This document shows positions 8,925 to 22,269 of a stretch of DNA of 64,000 nucleotides, in pieces. The notes under the pieces are model-generated. The model had not been told where the DNA came from. It searched no databases and saw only the letters and a program-made list of their open reading frames with translations. Both the position numbers and the translations under genes were made by a program. The first letter of the stretch is position 1. Each line of letters starts with the position of its first letter. This DNA is from Mycobacterium lacus (GTDB lineage Bacteria; Actinomycetota; Actinomycetes; Mycobacteriales; Mycobacteriaceae), in the NCBI RefSeq assembly GCF_010731535.1, contig NZ_AP022581.1, positions 992,001-1,056,000 of the forward strand, written 5' to 3'.

Positions 8925-10577
8925 GTGACCCCCGCCGACCTGGCTGAGCTGCTCAAAACCACCGCTGCCGCGGTGCTGGCCGCGCATGGCCTCGACGCGT
9001 CCGCGCTCCCGCAGACGGTCACGGTGGAACGCCCGCGCAACCCCGAACACGGCGATTACGCGAGCAACCTGGCGCTCCAGCTCGCCAAGCAGGTCGGCAC
9101 CAACCCGCGAGAGCTTGCCGGATGGCTCGCCGAGGCACTCACGAACGCCGACGGCATCGCGGAAGCGGAGATGGCCGGACCGGGCTTTATCAACATGCGT
9201 CTTGAGGCGTCGGCACAGGCCAAGGTCGTCGACAACGTCATCGACGCCGGCGACACCTACGGTCACTCGCAGCTACTGGCCACCCACAAAGTCAACCTGG
9301 AGTTCGTCTCGGCCAACCCGACCGGACCGATCCACATCGGCGGCACCCGCTGGGCCGCTGTCGGCGACGCGCTGGGCCGGCTCCTATCAACGCAGGGCGC
9401 CGACGTGGTGCGCGAATACTATTTCAACGACCACGGCGCCCAGATCGACCGGTTCGCCACCTCCCTGATCGCAGCGGCCAAGGGCGAGCCCACCCCGGTC
9501 GACGGCTATGCGGGCACCTATGTCACCGACATCGCCGCGCAGATCCTCCGCAAGGCGCCCGGCGCGCTGAACCTGCCCGATGCCGAGATGCGCGAGACCT
9601 TCCGCGAAATCGGCGTCGACCTGATGTTCGCCCACATCAAAGAGTCGCTGCATCAGTTTGGCACCGACTTCGACGTCTACACCCACGAAGACTCGATGCA
9701 CAGCAGCGGCCGCGTCGACCAGGCCATCGCGCGCCTCCGCGAGTCCGGCAACATCTACGAGAAAGATGGCGCAACCTGGTTGCGCACCAGCGCTTTTGGC
9801 GACGACAAGGACCGCGTCGTGATCAAGAGCGACGGCAAGCCCGCCTATATCGCCGGTGATCTTGCCTATTACCTGGACAAGCGGCAACGCGGTTTCGACC
9901 TGTGTATTTACATGCTCGGCGCCGACCACCACGGATACATCGCCCGGCTTAAGGCCGCGGCCGCCGCGTTCGGCGACGACCCGGACACCGTCGAGGTGCT
10001 CATCGGGCAGATGGTCAACCTGGTCCGCGACGGCCAGCCGCTCCGAATGAGCAAGCGCGCGGGCACCGTGATCACCCTCGACGACCTGGTCGAGGCGATC
10101 GGGGTCGACGCCGCGCGCTACAGCCTGATCCGCTCCTCGGTGGACACCCCGATCGACATCGACCTAGCGCTGTGGTCGTCGGCGTCGAACGAAAACCCAG
10201 TCTATTACGTGCAATACGCGCATGCCCGGCTCTCGGCGTTGGCGCGCAATGCCGCCGAGCTCGGCCTGATCCCCGACACCGCAAACTTGCGGCTGCTCAC
10301 CCACGACAAAGAGGGCGCGCTGCTGCGCACCATCGGCGAGTTCCCACGGGTGCTCGAAACGGCGGCGTCGCTGCGCGAACCACACCGGGTCTGCCGTTAC
10401 CTGGAAGACCTCGCCGGCGATTACCACCGCTTCTACGACTCGTGCCGCGTCTTGCCGCAGGGCGACGAGGAGCCCACCGAACTAAACACCGCGCGCCTGG
10501 CACTGTGCCAGGCCACCCGCCAGGTGATCGCCAACGGGCTGGCGATACTCGGCGTCAGCGCACCGGAGCGAATGTGA
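8925..10577 (+). CDS. argS: Arginyl-tRNA synthetase
   Basis: A class I synthetase of 550 residues that charges tRNA-Arg with arginine. The N-terminal tRNA-binding (Arg_S) domain is followed by the ATP-binding HIGH-type motif in [20 protein letters not shown], the MSK signature in [19 protein letters not shown], and a C-terminal DALR anticodon-binding domain ([20 protein letters not shown] onward). The GTG start has no Shine-Dalgarno sequence but follows a TANNNT box closely. The stop TGA overlaps the lysA GTG, so it is translationally coupled to lysA, the same order as in M. tuberculosis Rv1292-Rv1293. Confidence 0.98.
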   Translation: MTPADLAELLKTTAAAVLAAHGLDASALPQTVTVERPRNPEHGDYASNLALQLAKQVGTNPRELAGWLAEALTNADGIAEAEMAGPGFINMRLEASAQAKVVDNVIDAGDTYGHSQLLATHKVNLEFVSANPTGPIHIGGTRWAAVGDALGRLLSTQGADVVREYYFNDHGAQIDRFATSLIAAAKGEPTPVDGYAGTYVTDIAAQILRKAPGALNLPDAEMRETFREIGVDLMFAHIKESLHQFGTDFDVYTHEDSMHSSGRVDQAIARLRESGNIYEKDGATWLRTSAFGDDKDRVVIKSDGKPAYIAGDLAYYLDKRQRGFDLCIYMLGADHHGYIARLKAAAAAFGDDPDTVEVLIGQMVNLVRDGQPLRMSKRAGTVITLDDLVEAIGVDAARYSLIRSSVDTPIDIDLALWSSASNENPVYYVQYAHARLSALARNAAELGLIPDTANLRLLTHDKEGALLRTIGEFPRVLETAASLREPHRVCRYLEDLAGDYHRFYDSCRVLPQGDEEPTELNTARLALCQATRQVIANGLAILGVSAPERM

Positions 10578-11992
10578 ACGTCCATCCCGCCTGCCCGTGG
10601 CACGCCGAAGAGACCCGTCACGTCGAAAGCCCGCCGCGGCCACAGTCGGCCGAAGACCTGCTGCGGCTGGCGCCGAATGTCTGGCCGCGCAACACCACTC
10701 GCGACGAGACCGGAGTGGCCCGCATAGCCGGGATCAAGCTGACCGATCTTGCCCAGGAGTACGGAACTCCGCTGTTCGTCGTCGACGAGGACGACTTTCG
10801 CTCTCGGTGCAAAGAGACCGCCGCGGCATTCGGCGGCGGGGCCAATGTGCACTATGCTGCCAAGGCCTTCCTGTGCAGCGAAATTGCGCGGTGGATCAAC
10901 GAAGAAGGCCTCTCGCTCGACGTGTCCACCGGCGGCGAGCTTGCCGTCGCGCTGCACGCAAACTTTCCGCCGGAGCGAATTATCTTTCACGGCAACAACA
11001 AGTCGGTAGCGGAACTGACCGCCGCGGTCAAAGCCGGCGTCGGCCAGATCGTCTTGGACTCGATGATCGAAATCGAGCGGCTCGACGCCATCGCGGGGGA
11101 GGCGGGCGTCGTGCAGGATGTCCTGGTGCGCCTCACCGTCGGCGTCGAGGCGCACACCCACGAATTCATCTCCACCGCACACGAAGACCAGAAGTTCGGG
11201 CTCTCGCTGGCCAGCGGTGCGGCGATGGCGGCAGTGCAGAGGATATTCGCCACCGATCACCTGCGACTGGTCGGGCTGCACAGCCACATCGGGTCGCAGA
11301 TCTTCGATGTCGACGGCTTCGAACTCGCCGCACACCGGGTTATCGGTCTGCTGCACAAGATCGTCGAAGAGTTCGGCGTCGAAAAGACGGCGCAGATCGC
11401 AACCGTCGATCTCGGTGGCGGCCTAGGTATCTCGTATCTGCCACCCGACGACCCGCCGCCGATAGCCGAGCTGGCGGCCATGCTGAGCGCCATCGTGAGC
11501 AACGAGTCAGCGGCCGTGGGCCTGCCGGCGCCCAGGCTGGTGGTCGAGCCCGGGCGCGCCATCGCCGGACCGGGCACCGTCACCCTGTACGAAGTCGGCA
11601 CCGTCAAGGACGTCGACGTGAGCGCCACCGCCAACCGACGCTACATCAGCGTCGACGGCGGCATGAGCGACAACATCCGTACGGCGCTCTATGATGCGCA
11701 ATACGACGTCCGGCTGGTCTCGCGAGTCAGCGATGCCCCTGCCATGCAGGCTCGTATCGTCGGAAAGCACTGCGAAAGCGGCGATATCGTGGTGCGCGAC
11801 GCGTGGGTGCCCGACGACCTGGAGCCCGGCGACCTGGTGGCGGTGGCCGCTACCGGCGCCTACTGCTATTCGCTGTCGAGCCGTTACAACATGATCGGCC
11901 GCCCCGCCGTGGTCGCGGTAAGAGCGGGCCAGGCCCGCCTGATCCTGCGCCGGGAGACGGTCGACGACCTGCTGAGTCTGGAAGTGAGGTGA
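10574..11992 (+). CDS. lysA: Diaminopimelate decarboxylase
   Basis: A PLP enzyme of 472 residues (fold III) that decarboxylates meso-diaminopimelate to L-lysine, the last step of lysine synthesis. The PLP lysine lies in [16 protein letters not shown]; the glycine-rich phosphate loop is [12 protein letters not shown]; the substrate-binding ESGDIV and YNM motifs are near the C terminus. GTG 10574 overlaps the argS stop. The N terminus is longer than in M. tuberculosis LysA, with [18 protein letters not shown] before the conserved LRLAPNVWP. Longer upstream extension of the frame overlaps argS and is rejected. hom starts 4 bases after the stop. Confidence 0.97.
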   Translation: MNVHPACPWHAEETRHVESPPRPQSAEDLLRLAPNVWPRNTTRDETGVARIAGIKLTDLAQEYGTPLFVVDEDDFRSRCKETAAAFGGGANVHYAAKAFLCSEIARWINEEGLSLDVSTGGELAVALHANFPPERIIFHGNNKSVAELTAAVKAGVGQIVLDSMIEIERLDAIAGEAGVVQDVLVRLTVGVEAHTHEFISTAHEDQKFGLSLASGAAMAAVQRIFATDHLRLVGLHSHIGSQIFDVDGFELAAHRVIGLLHKIVEEFGVEKTAQIATVDLGGGLGISYLPPDDPPPIAELAAMLSAIVSNESAAVGLPAPRLVVEPGRAIAGPGTVTLYEVGTVKDVDVSATANRRYISVDGGMSDNIRTALYDAQYDVRLVSRVSDAPAMQARIVGKHCESGDIVVRDAWVPDDLEPGDLVAVAATGAYCYSLSSRYNMIGRPAVVAVRAGQARLILRRETVDDLLSLEVR

Positions 11993-11995
11993 CCG

Positions 11996-13317
11996 GTGCC
12001 CGGTGACGAAAAGCGGGTCGGCGTGGCGGTACTCGGGTTGGGCAATGTCGGTAGCGAGGTTGTCCGGATTATCAACGAGAGTGCCGAGGATCTCGCGGCC
12101 CGCGTCGGTGCCCCACTGGTGCTGCGTGGCGTCGGGGTACGCCGCGTGTCCGCCGACCGCGGCGTGCCGGTTGAGCTGCTTACCGACGACATCGACGAAC
12201 TCGTCTCGCGCGAGGACGTCGACATCGTCGTGGAAGTGATGGGACCGGTGGAGCCCGCTCGCAAGGCCATCCTGGGCGCGCTCGAGCGCGGCAAGTCCGT
12301 CGTCACGGCGAACAAGGCCCTGCTGTCCACGTCCACCGGAGAGCTGGCGCAAGCCGCTGAAAACGCCCATGTCGATCTGTATTTCGAGGCGGCGGTCGCG
12401 GGCGCCATCCCGGTCATCCGCCCGCTGACCCAGTCGCTGGCCGGTGACACGGTGCTAAAAGTGGCCGGCATCGTCAACGGCACCACCAACTACATCCTTT
12501 CCGAAATGGACAGCACCGGGGCCGACTACGCCAAGGCTCTGGCCGACGCCAGCGCGCTGGGCTACGCCGAGGCCGATCCCACTGCCGACGTCGAAGGCTA
12601 TGACGCCGCGGCGAAGGCCGCGATTCTGGCATCCATCGCCTTCCACACCCGGGTAACCGCCGACGACGTCTATCGCGAGGGCATCACCAAGATCACCCCC
12701 GCCGACTTCCAATCCGCCCGCGCCCTCGGCTGCACCATCAAGCTGCTGTCCATCTGTGAGCGAATCACCACTGACGAAGGGCGGCAACGGGTTTCGGCTC
12801 GAGTCTATCCGGCGCTGGTGCCGTTGAGTCATCCGCTCGCCACGGTCAACGGTGCCTTCAACGCCGTGGTGGTCGAGGCCGAAGCCGCAGGGCGGCTAAT
12901 GTTCTACGGGCAGGGCGCGGGTGGCGCGCCCACCGCATCGGCGGTGACCGGCGACCTCGTGATGGCCGCCCGTAACCGGGTCATGAGGAGCCGCGGTCCG
13001 CGTGAATCAAAATACGCTCAATTGCCCATAGCGCCAATGGGTTTCATCAGCACTCGTTACTACGTCAGCATGAACGTCGCCGACAGGCCGGGCGTATTAT
13101 CTGCGGTGGCAGCAGAATTCGCCAAACGAGAAGTGAGCATCGCCGAGGTGCGTCAGGAAGGCATGGTCGACGAGGGCGGTCAACGGGTGGGAGCCCGGAT
13201 CGCGGTGGTCACTCACCTGGCTACCGACGCGGCACTCTCGGAAACCGTTGAAGCACTGGCCGACTTGGATGCCGTGCAAGGCGTAACAAGCGTGCTGCGA
13301 TTGGAAGGAACCGGCCT

Positions 13318-13321
<4 letters not shown>
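11996..13321 (+). CDS. hom: Homoserine dehydrogenase
   Basis: Reduces L-aspartate semialdehyde to L-homoserine, the branch point for threonine and methionine; 441 residues, also called thrA in mycobacteria. The N-terminal NAD(P) fold begins [14 protein letters not shown]; the catalytic domain contains [14 protein letters not shown] and [14 protein letters not shown]; the conserved [20 protein letters not shown] carries substrate-binding residues. A C-terminal ACT domain (about residues 350-435, from [18 protein letters not shown]) provides threonine feedback sensing. GTG start 4 bases after lysA; the stop overlaps the thrC start as ATGA. Confidence 0.98.
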
Positions 13322-15506
<2,185 letters not shown>

Positions 15507-15776
15507 TCCACAGCGTTGCGGGAGGGTTTGCTTGCTTCCGACAGGGATGCAGGTTATCCTCGGAGCCGTCCAGCAATCGCAGCATTTGCATCCATACTGC
15601 CTTGCCGCTAGGACAACACCAATTCTTCTCGTGGACGAGGTTCGCCGCTTTAGCCGCCGATCCTGGCGATCACGTTGCAGAGTCGATGATTGGGCGCACG
15701 AGGCAATTTGCTGACTGCTTGGCTGAATGCAAGAACCCTCGTGTGACGTCATCAGCGGGGGAAAGAAAGGAAATCC
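15507..15776 (+). other. rho leader / thrB-rho intergenic region
   Basis: A 270-base gap with no gene that I can support. It probably carries the rho promoter and a long 5' UTR, as is common for rho genes that are autoregulated by Rho-dependent attenuation. GAAAGAAAGG at about 15761-15770 is a good ribosome site for the GTG at 15777. No stable intrinsic terminator was seen after thrB. Confidence 0.4.
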
Positions 15777-17555
15777 GTGACTGATACGGACCTCATCACG
15801 GCTAATGAAAGCAACGACAGCGATACGCAGTCGAATCCCGTGATTACAGACACGCCCAAGGCGAAGATCAACGCGTCGGATGGCGCGCTGGCCACCATGG
15901 TGCTGCCCGAACTGCGTGCGCTAGCCAATCGAGCTGGCGTCAAGGGGACGTCGGGCATGCGCAAGAACGAACTGATCGCCGCGATTCGGGAAATCAGGGG
16001 ACAGGCCAACGGCACAGCAGCTGCCGACGGCTCGGACCCACCGGCGAGTGCCCAAGCACCGGCTGCCGAAAAAGCACCGGGTGCCCGAGGGGAACAGACC
16101 GATTCATCGGCCGAGGTGCCACGCCGGGAACGACGCGTCGCCTCGCGCGAGGCGGGATCTGCCACCGGCGAGCGCACCGACGTGGCTGACAGCACCCAGC
16201 CAGGCCAACAGGCCACCAAGACCGAGGAGGGCGGCCCCGACACGGGTGGCGAACAGGCTGGTGACCAGCAAGGGCCGGGCGGCCAGCAGCCACGCGGCGA
16301 CGAGGACGGCGAAGGGCGTCAGGGGCGGCGGGGACGCCGGTTCCGCGACCGCAGGCGCCGCGGTGAACGGTCCGGCGATGGCGTCGAGACCGAACTGCGC
16401 GAGGACGACGTCGTCCAGCCGGTAGCCGGAATCCTTGACGTCCTCGACAATTACGCGTTCGTCCGCACCTCCGGTTACCTGGCGGGTCCGCACGACGTGT
16501 ACGTGTCGATGAACATGGTGCGCAAGAACGGCCTTCGCCGCGGTGACGCGGTGACCGGCGCGGTTCGGGTGCCCCGAGACGGTGAACAGCCCAACCAACG
16601 GCAGAAGTTCAACCCGCTGGTCCGCCTGGACAGCGTCAATGGCGGCCCGGTTGAAGACGCCAAGAAGCGGCCCGAATTCGGCAAACTGACGCCGCTGTAC
16701 CCGAACCAGCGGCTGCGTCTGGAAACCGCTACCGAGCGGCTGACCACGCGGGTCATCGACCTCATCATGCCGATTGGTAAGGGCCAGCGTGCCCTGATCG
16801 TGTCGCCGCCCAAGGCGGGTAAGACGACGATCTTGCAGGACATCGCCAACGCGATCACCAAGAACAACCCGGAATGCCACCTGATGGTCGTCCTCGTCGA
16901 TGAGCGCCCCGAGGAGGTCACCGACATGCAGCGCTCGGTCAAGGGCGAGGTGATCGCCTCGACGTTCGACCGGCCGCCGTCGGACCACACCTCGGTGGCC
17001 GAGCTGGCGATCGAGCGCGCCAAGCGGCTCGTCGAGCAGGGCAAGGACGTCGTGGTGCTGCTCGACTCGATCACCCGGCTGGGTCGCGCCTACAACAACG
17101 CGTCACCGGCATCGGGCCGCATCCTGTCCGGCGGCGTCGACTCCACGGCGCTGTACCCGCCCAAGCGCTTCCTCGGGGCCGCGCGCAACATCGAGGAGGG
17201 CGGCTCGCTGACTATCATCGCTACCGCGATGGTCGAGACCGGCTCCACCGGAGACACGGTCATCTTCGAGGAGTTCAAGGGCACCGGTAACGCCGAGCTC
17301 AAGCTGGACCGCAAGATCGCCGAGCGCCGGGTCTTCCCCGCGGTCGACGTCAACCCGTCCGGCACCCGCAAGGACGAGCTGCTGCTGTCGCCCGACGAGT
17401 TCGCCATCGTGCACAAGCTGCGCCGCGTGCTGTCGGGTCTGGATTCCCACCAGGCGATCGACCTGCTGATGTCGCAGCTGCGCAAGACGAAGAACAATTA
17501 CGAGTTCCTGGTGCAGGTGTCCAAGACGACACCGGGGTCCATGGATAACGATTAG
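15777..17555 (+). CDS. rho: Transcription termination factor Rho
   Basis: A hexameric RNA helicase (592 aa) that ends transcription. The N-terminal Rho_N segment (LATMVLPELRALANRAGVKG, about residues 38-65) is followed by a long Arg/Gly/Asp-rich insertion (about 75-215, with RRGRRFRDRRRRGERSGDG) typical of actinobacteria and thought to add RNA binding. The cold-shock-like RNA domain follows (GILDVLDNYAFVRTSGY), then the ATPase with Walker A SPPKAGKTT (about residue 345) and Walker B VVLLDSITRLGRAYN. GTG start chosen from GAAAGAAAGG just upstream. Confidence 0.98.
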   Translation: MTDTDLITANESNDSDTQSNPVITDTPKAKINASDGALATMVLPELRALANRAGVKGTSGMRKNELIAAIREIRGQANGTAAADGSDPPASAQAPAAEKAPGARGEQTDSSAEVPRRERRVASREAGSATGERTDVADSTQPGQQATKTEEGGPDTGGEQAGDQQGPGGQQPRGDEDGEGRQGRRGRRFRDRRRRGERSGDGVETELREDDVVQPVAGILDVLDNYAFVRTSGYLAGPHDVYVSMNMVRKNGLRRGDAVTGAVRVPRDGEQPNQRQKFNPLVRLDSVNGGPVEDAKKRPEFGKLTPLYPNQRLRLETATERLTTRVIDLIMPIGKGQRALIVSPPKAGKTTILQDIANAITKNNPECHLMVVLVDERPEEVTDMQRSVKGEVIASTFDRPPSDHTSVAELAIERAKRLVEQGKDVVVLLDSITRLGRAYNNASPASGRILSGGVDSTALYPPKRFLGAARNIEEGGSLTIIATAMVETGSTGDTVIFEEFKGTGNAELKLDRKIAERRVFPAVDVNPSGTRKDELLLSPDEFAIVHKLRRVLSGLDSHQAIDLLMSQLRKTKNNYEFLVQVSKTTPGSMDND

Positions 17556-17574
17556 CGCACTAGCCTTGTGAGCC

Positions 17575-19200
17575 GTGGCCGAGACGCTGCAGCAACTGCT
17601 GCGTGAGCGCTTGGACCTGGACACGCCGGCAGTGAAGTACGGCGAGCGGGTCTGGACCTGGCGGGAGCACCTGGCCGATGCCGCCACCGCCGCCGCCGCC
17701 CTGATTCGCGTCGCCGATCCGGACCGCCCGCCGCACGTCGGCGCATTGCTGGGCAACACCCCCGAGATGCTCACCGCCATGGCGTCGGCGGCACTCGGCG
17801 GCTATGTGCTGTGCGGGATCAACGACACCCGCCGCGGTCAAGCGCTGCGCCGCGACATTTTGCGTGCCCACTGCCAGATCCTGCTCACCGATCCCGCGCA
17901 TCGAGAGCTGCTGGCGGGTCTCGACCTGCCCGGCGTGCAGGTGTTCGACGTGTCGAGCGAATCCTGGTCAGCCTTGCTGGCGGGCGCCGGACCGCTGACC
18001 CCGTATCGCGAGGTCGCACCCACCGACACGTTCATGATGATCTTCACCTCGGGAACCAGCGGCGAACCGAAGGCGGTCCAGGTGACCCATCTGACGGTGC
18101 TGTTTGCCGGCACGACGCTGATAGCGCGGTTCGAAGTCCAAGCCTGCGACGTGTGCTATCTATCCATGCCGCTGTTTCATTCCAACGCGCTGCTGGCCGG
18201 CTGGAGCGTGGCGGTGGGCTCCGGCGCGGCGATGGTCCCTGCGACGTTCTCCGCGTCGCGGCTGCTCGCTGATTTGCGGCGGTATGGGGCCACTTTCATG
18301 AACTACGTCGGCAAACCGCTTGCCTACGTGCTGGCCACGCCTGAGCGACCCGATGACCACGACAACCCACTGCGGGTCGCGTTCGGCAACGAGGCGAGCG
18401 ATCGCGATATCGCCGAATTCAGCCGTCGTTTCGACTGCACGGTATGGGACGGCTTCGGCTCCACGGAGGGCGCGATCATCATCACCCGCGAGGACGGCTG
18501 CCCACCGGGATCGCTCGGGCGCGGTTTCCCGGGCGTCAGCGTCTACAACCCGGACACGCTCGTCGAGTGTCCACCGGCCACCTTCGGCGACGGGGTCAAT
18601 CGGGGGGTCCCGACCAACGCCGACGAAGCGGTCGGGGAGTTGGTCAACACCAGCGGCGCGGGTTTGTTTGCCGGTTACTACAACGACCCGGACGCCACCG
18701 ATGCGCGGCTTCGGCACGGCATGTATTGGTCGGGCGACCTGGCCTACCGCGACGTCGACGGTTGGATCTACTTCGCCGGACGCAGCGGCGAGTGGCTGCG
18801 CGTCGACGGGGAGAACATGACGACGGCTCCCATCGAACGGATCCTGCAGCGCTTGACGCCCATCAGCCAGGTTGCGGTGTATGCGGTACCCGACGAACAC
18901 GTGGGCGACCAGGTGATGGCGGCCATCGTGTTGCGCGACAATGCCGATCTGACGCCGCAGGAATTCGGCGAGTTTCTGGCCGGTCAGCCCGACTTGTCGC
19001 CCAAGGCGTGGCCCCGATATGTCTGGCTCATCGATCGGCTGCCGACCACGGCGACCAACAAGATCCTCAAGCGGCAGCTGAGCGCTCTCGGCGCCGCGCC
19101 CGAGGGCGGTGTGCTCTGGACGCGCCGCGGACGCGGCAATGTCTATGCGGCGGTGGAGGACCCCGGACGCCGCGGCCGATCCCGTTGTTTGGGCGGGTAG
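17575..19200 (+). CDS. FadD1-like fatty-acid-CoA/AMP ligase
   Basis: An ANL-superfamily adenylating enzyme (541 aa) that activates a carboxylic acid with ATP and transfers it to CoA. The ATP loop is IFTSGTSGEPKAVQ (about residue 158), then WDGFGSTEGAIII, the hinge motif YWSGDLAYRDVDGWIYFAGR (about 384), and the C-terminal catalytic Lys in TATNKILKRQL. The sequence is closest in my reading to M. tuberculosis FadD1 (Rv1750c), which lies elsewhere there; in H37Rv, rho and rpmE are adjacent. Start GTG 17575 follows TAGCCT at 17561-17566, suggesting its own, possibly leaderless, promoter. The acyl substrate cannot be read from the sequence. Confidence 0.9.
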   Translation: MAETLQQLLRERLDLDTPAVKYGERVWTWREHLADAATAAAALIRVADPDRPPHVGALLGNTPEMLTAMASAALGGYVLCGINDTRRGQALRRDILRAHCQILLTDPAHRELLAGLDLPGVQVFDVSSESWSALLAGAGPLTPYREVAPTDTFMMIFTSGTSGEPKAVQVTHLTVLFAGTTLIARFEVQACDVCYLSMPLFHSNALLAGWSVAVGSGAAMVPATFSASRLLADLRRYGATFMNYVGKPLAYVLATPERPDDHDNPLRVAFGNEASDRDIAEFSRRFDCTVWDGFGSTEGAIIITREDGCPPGSLGRGFPGVSVYNPDTLVECPPATFGDGVNRGVPTNADEAVGELVNTSGAGLFAGYYNDPDATDARLRHGMYWSGDLAYRDVDGWIYFAGRSGEWLRVDGENMTTAPIERILQRLTPISQVAVYAVPDEHVGDQVMAAIVLRDNADLTPQEFGEFLAGQPDLSPKAWPRYVWLIDRLPTTATNKILKRQLSALGAAPEGGVLWTRRGRGNVYAAVEDPGRRGRSRCLGG

Positions 19201-19292
19201 TGGTTGACCTGGCATAATCGATGTTCGACCACGCGGAACCAGCTCGGTTCTCGGTACGCCAAATCGGGCGGCCAACGATCGAAGAGGACAGC

Positions 19293-19529
19293 ATGAAATC
19301 TGATATTCATCCCGCCTACGAGGAGACCACCGTGGTCTGCGGATGCGGAAATACCTTCCAGACGCGCAGCACCAAGCCGGGAGGTCGCATCGTGGTCGAG
19401 GTCTGCTCGCAGTGCCACCCGTTCTACACGGGCAAGCAGAAGATCCTCGACAGCGGCGGCCGGGTGGCCCGCTTCGAAAGGCGGTACGGCAAGCGCAACA
19501 AGGCTGAAGCGGCCGCGGCCGACAAATAG
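19293..19529 (+). CDS. rpmE: 50S ribosomal protein L31 (zinc-binding type)
   Basis: A 78-residue ribosomal protein starting [20 protein letters not shown]. The cysteines CxC and VCSQCHPF mark the zinc-containing C+ form, as opposed to the zinc-independent paralog induced during zinc shortage. ATG 19293 follows GAAGAGGA. The basic C terminus ([17 protein letters not shown]) is usual for the family. It precedes prfA, as in M. tuberculosis Rv1298-Rv1299. Confidence 0.97.
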   Translation: MKSDIHPAYEETTVVCGCGNTFQTRSTKPGGRIVVEVCSQCHPFYTGKQKILDSGGRVARFERRYGKRNKAEAAAADK

Positions 19530-19617
19530 CTGGTTTACCGACGCCCGAACTGTGCTCGAACTGCACAGGCCGGGCGTCGGTTCGTGTTTGTGCAAGAAGT
19601 TCGCGATAGGAGGTGAC

Positions 19618-20691
19618 ATGACGCAGCCGGTGCAGACGATCGACGTGCTGTTGGCCGAACATGCCGAGCTCGAGCGCGCCCTGGCAGATCCCGAATTGCA
19701 CAGCAAGCCCGAAGAGGCGCGCAAGGCCGGACGCCGGTTCGCGCGGTTGGCCCCGATCGTCGCCACCCACCGCAAGCTGGTGTCCGCACGGGACGACCTG
19801 GAGACGGCGCGCGAGCTGGCCGCCGACGACGAGTCGTTCGCCGACGAGGTCGCCGAATTGGAGTCGCGGGTGGCCGAATTGGACACCCAACTCACCGACA
19901 TGCTGGCCCCGCGCGACCCCCACGACGCCGACGACATCGTGCTCGAAGTGAAATCCGGAGAAGGGGGCGAAGAATCGGCGCTGTTCGCCGCCGACCTGGC
20001 CAGGATGTACATTCGTTACGCGGAGCGGCACGGCTGGACGGTGACGGTCCTCGACGAAACCACCTCGGATCTGGGCGGCTACAAGGATGCGACGCTAGCC
20101 ATTGCCAGCAAGGGCGACACCGCCGACGGGGTGTGGTCGCGAATGAAGTTCGAGGGCGGGGTACACCGGGTGCAACGTGTCCCGGTAACGGAATCCCAAG
20201 GTCGCGTGCATACTTCGGCCGCCGGCGTGCTGGTCTATCCGGAGCCTGAAGAAGTCGGCGAGGTACAGATCGACGAGTCGGACCTGCGCATCGACGTTTA
20301 CCGGTCGTCGGGGAAGGGCGGCCAGGGCGTCAATACCACCGACTCCGCGGTGCGGATCACCCACCTTCCCACCGGGATAGTCGTCACCTGCCAAAACGAA
20401 CGTTCGCAGCTGCAGAACAAGACCCGTGCGTTGCAGGTGCTGGCCGCGCGCCTGCAGGCGATGGCCGAGGAACAGGCGCTGGCCGACGCGTCGGCGGATC
20501 GGGCCAGCCAGATCCGCACGGTTGACCGCAGCGAACGCATCCGCACCTACAACTTCCCGGAGAACCGGATCACCGACCACCGAATCGGTTTCAAGGCACA
20601 CAATCTCGACCAGGTTCTCGACGGTGACCTGGACGCGCTCTTCGATGCGCTGATCGTCGCCGACAAGCAATCCCGGCTGCAACACACATGA
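19618..20691 (+). CDS. prfA: Peptide chain release factor 1
   Basis: Recognises UAA and UAG in the ribosomal A site and releases the finished peptide; 357 aa. The N-terminal helical domain ([20 protein letters not shown]) is followed by the catalytic GGQ loop in [19 protein letters not shown]. The in-frame codons upstream are ignored because ATG 19618 has a perfect AGGAGGTGAC site. PrmC, encoded directly downstream and overlapping by ATGA, methylates the GGQ glutamine, so substrate and enzyme are co-expressed. Confidence 0.98.
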   Translation: MTQPVQTIDVLLAEHAELERALADPELHSKPEEARKAGRRFARLAPIVATHRKLVSARDDLETARELAADDESFADEVAELESRVAELDTQLTDMLAPRDPHDADDIVLEVKSGEGGEESALFAADLARMYIRYAERHGWTVTVLDETTSDLGGYKDATLAIASKGDTADGVWSRMKFEGGVHRVQRVPVTESQGRVHTSAAGVLVYPEPEEVGEVQIDESDLRIDVYRSSGKGGQGVNTTDSAVRITHLPTGIVVTCQNERSQLQNKTRALQVLAARLQAMAEEQALADASADRASQIRTVDRSERIRTYNFPENRITDHRIGFKAHNLDQVLDGDLDALFDALIVADKQSRLQHT

Positions 20692-21593
20692 CCACCTTCC
20701 GGCGACGGTGCGGTTCCGAAGGACCGCTAAGCAGGCGGGCAATGCGGTCCGAGTTGTGGCGTGCGATCGACTCCGCTGCGGCGCGGCTCGCCGAAGCGGG
20801 GATCGACTCGGCGCGCTGCGATGCCGAGCAGTTGGCCGCTCACCTAGCCGGCACCGACCGCGGCCGGCTGTCCTTGCTCGAGCCACCCGATGACGAGTTC
20901 TTCGAGCGTTACCGCGAAGTCGTCGCCGCACGGTCCCAGCGGGTGCCGTTGCAGCATCTCATCGGGACGGTGTCGTTTGGGCCGATAGCGCTGCAGGTAG
21001 GCCCGGGCGTGTTCATACCGCGCCCGGAGACCGAGGCCATCCTGGACTGGGCCGCCGCGCAGCGACTTCCGGCCCGGCCCCTGATCGTCGACGCATGTAC
21101 CGGTTCTGGCGCGTTGGCGGTCGCGCTCGCCCATCTGCGGCCCGCGGCCAGAGTGCTGGCTATCGACGATTCCGACGCGGCCCTTGACTACGCGCGCCGC
21201 AATGCCGAGGGCAGCAATGTAGAACTCCTACGAGCCGATGTCACTGAGCCGGGGCTGCTTCCCGACCTCGACGGACGGGTCGACCTCGTCGTGTCCAACC
21301 CTCCCTACGTCCCCGATCATGCTGTTCTGGAACCTGAGGTGGCTCAACATGATCCGCTCCATGCGGTGTTCGGTGGGCCGGACGGGATGACGATCATCGC
21401 CGCGGTTGCAGGCCTCGCCGGGCGCTGGCTGCGGCCCGGCGGTGTATGCGCCATCGAACATGACGAGACGACATCTTCGCTGACTGTCGAATTACTCAGC
21501 AGCACAGGACTTTTCGACGATATCGCGGCCCGGCAGGATCTCGCGGGCCGGCCAAGGTTCGTGGCGGCTCGCAGGAGCGGCGCTCGTGACTGA
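20688..21593 (+). CDS. prmC: Release-factor glutamine N5-methyltransferase
   Basis: A SAM-dependent class I methyltransferase (301 aa, formerly hemK) that methylates the GGQ glutamine of PrfA and PrfB. The SAM loop is [18 protein letters not shown], and the catalytic NPPY motif is [16 protein letters not shown]. The ATG at 20688 overlaps the prfA stop; ATG 20742 ([20 protein letters not shown]) matches the usual family N terminus better and may be the real start. The end overlaps tsaC by 8 bases. Confidence 0.95.
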   Translation: MTTFRRRCGSEGPLSRRAMRSELWRAIDSAAARLAEAGIDSARCDAEQLAAHLAGTDRGRLSLLEPPDDEFFERYREVVAARSQRVPLQHLIGTVSFGPIALQVGPGVFIPRPETEAILDWAAAQRLPARPLIVDACTGSGALAVALAHLRPAARVLAIDDSDAALDYARRNAEGSNVELLRADVTEPGLLPDLDGRVDLVVSNPPYVPDHAVLEPEVAQHDPLHAVFGGPDGMTIIAAVAGLAGRWLRPGGVCAIEHDETTSSLTVELLSSTGLFDDIAARQDLAGRPRFVAARRSGARD

Positions 21594-22245
21594 GGTGTTC
21601 GACTGCGCCGACCCCGGTCAGCGCGCGCGCGGTATCGCGTCGGCGGTAGGGGCAGTCAAGGCTGGCCGCCTGGTTGTCATGCCGACGGACACCGTCTACG
21701 GCATCGGCGCCGACGCCTTCGACAGCGCGGCGGTGGCCGCTCTGCTGGCGGCAAAGGGGCGTGGGCGTGACATGCCGGTGGGTGTGCTGGTCGGCTCCTG
21801 GCACACCATCGAGGGTCTCGTCTACGCGATGCCCGACGGGGCGCGCGAACTGATCCGCGCGTTCTGGCCGGGCGCGCTGAGCCTGGTGGTGCTGCAGGCG
21901 CCGTCGCTGCAGTGGGATCTGGGCGACGCCCGTGGCACCGTGATGCTGCGAATGCCGTTGCACCCGGTGGCCATTGAGGTGCTGCGTGAGGTGGGGCCGA
22001 TGGCGGTATCTAGCGCCAACGTCTCCGGTCAATCGCCTGCGGTCGACGCCGACGAGGCGCGCCGCCAACTCGGCGATCTCGTCGAGGTCTATCTCGACGC
22101 GGGTCGGTCCGCACAGCAGGCCGCCTCGACGATCGTCGACCTGACCGGTGCCACGCCGCGCATCCTGCGACCGGGACCGGTGGGCAACGAGCGAATCGCG
22201 GAGGTGCTCGGGCTGGACCCGGCGAGCTTGACCGCCTACCCGTAG
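21586..22245 (+). CDS. tsaC: L-threonylcarbamoyladenylate synthase (YrdC/Sua5 family)
   Basis: Makes the threonylcarbamoyl-AMP used for the t6A37 modification of tRNAs that read ANN codons; 219 aa. YrdC-fold motifs are visible: LVVMPTDTVYGIGADAFD, then AAKGRGRDMPVGVLVGS (nucleotide binding), FWPGALSLVV and AVSSANVSGQSP. The C-terminal Sua5 extension is absent, so it is the short form. GTG 21586 lies within the end of prmC. A palindromic terminator-like element follows at 22270. Confidence 0.94.
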   Translation: MTEVFDCADPGQRARGIASAVGAVKAGRLVVMPTDTVYGIGADAFDSAAVAALLAAKGRGRDMPVGVLVGSWHTIEGLVYAMPDGARELIRAFWPGALSLVVLQAPSLQWDLGDARGTVMLRMPLHPVAIEVLREVGPMAVSSANVSGQSPAVDADEARRQLGDLVEVYLDAGRSAQQAASTIVDLTGATPRILRPGPVGNERIAEVLGLDPASLTAYP

Positions 22246-22269
22246 CAACCCAACCCTTATGGACCGCCC

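Noticed and set aside
10172..10573. Upstream extension of lysA
   Set aside because: The frame overlaps argS for 400 bases; the coupled GTG at 10574 fits the known protein.
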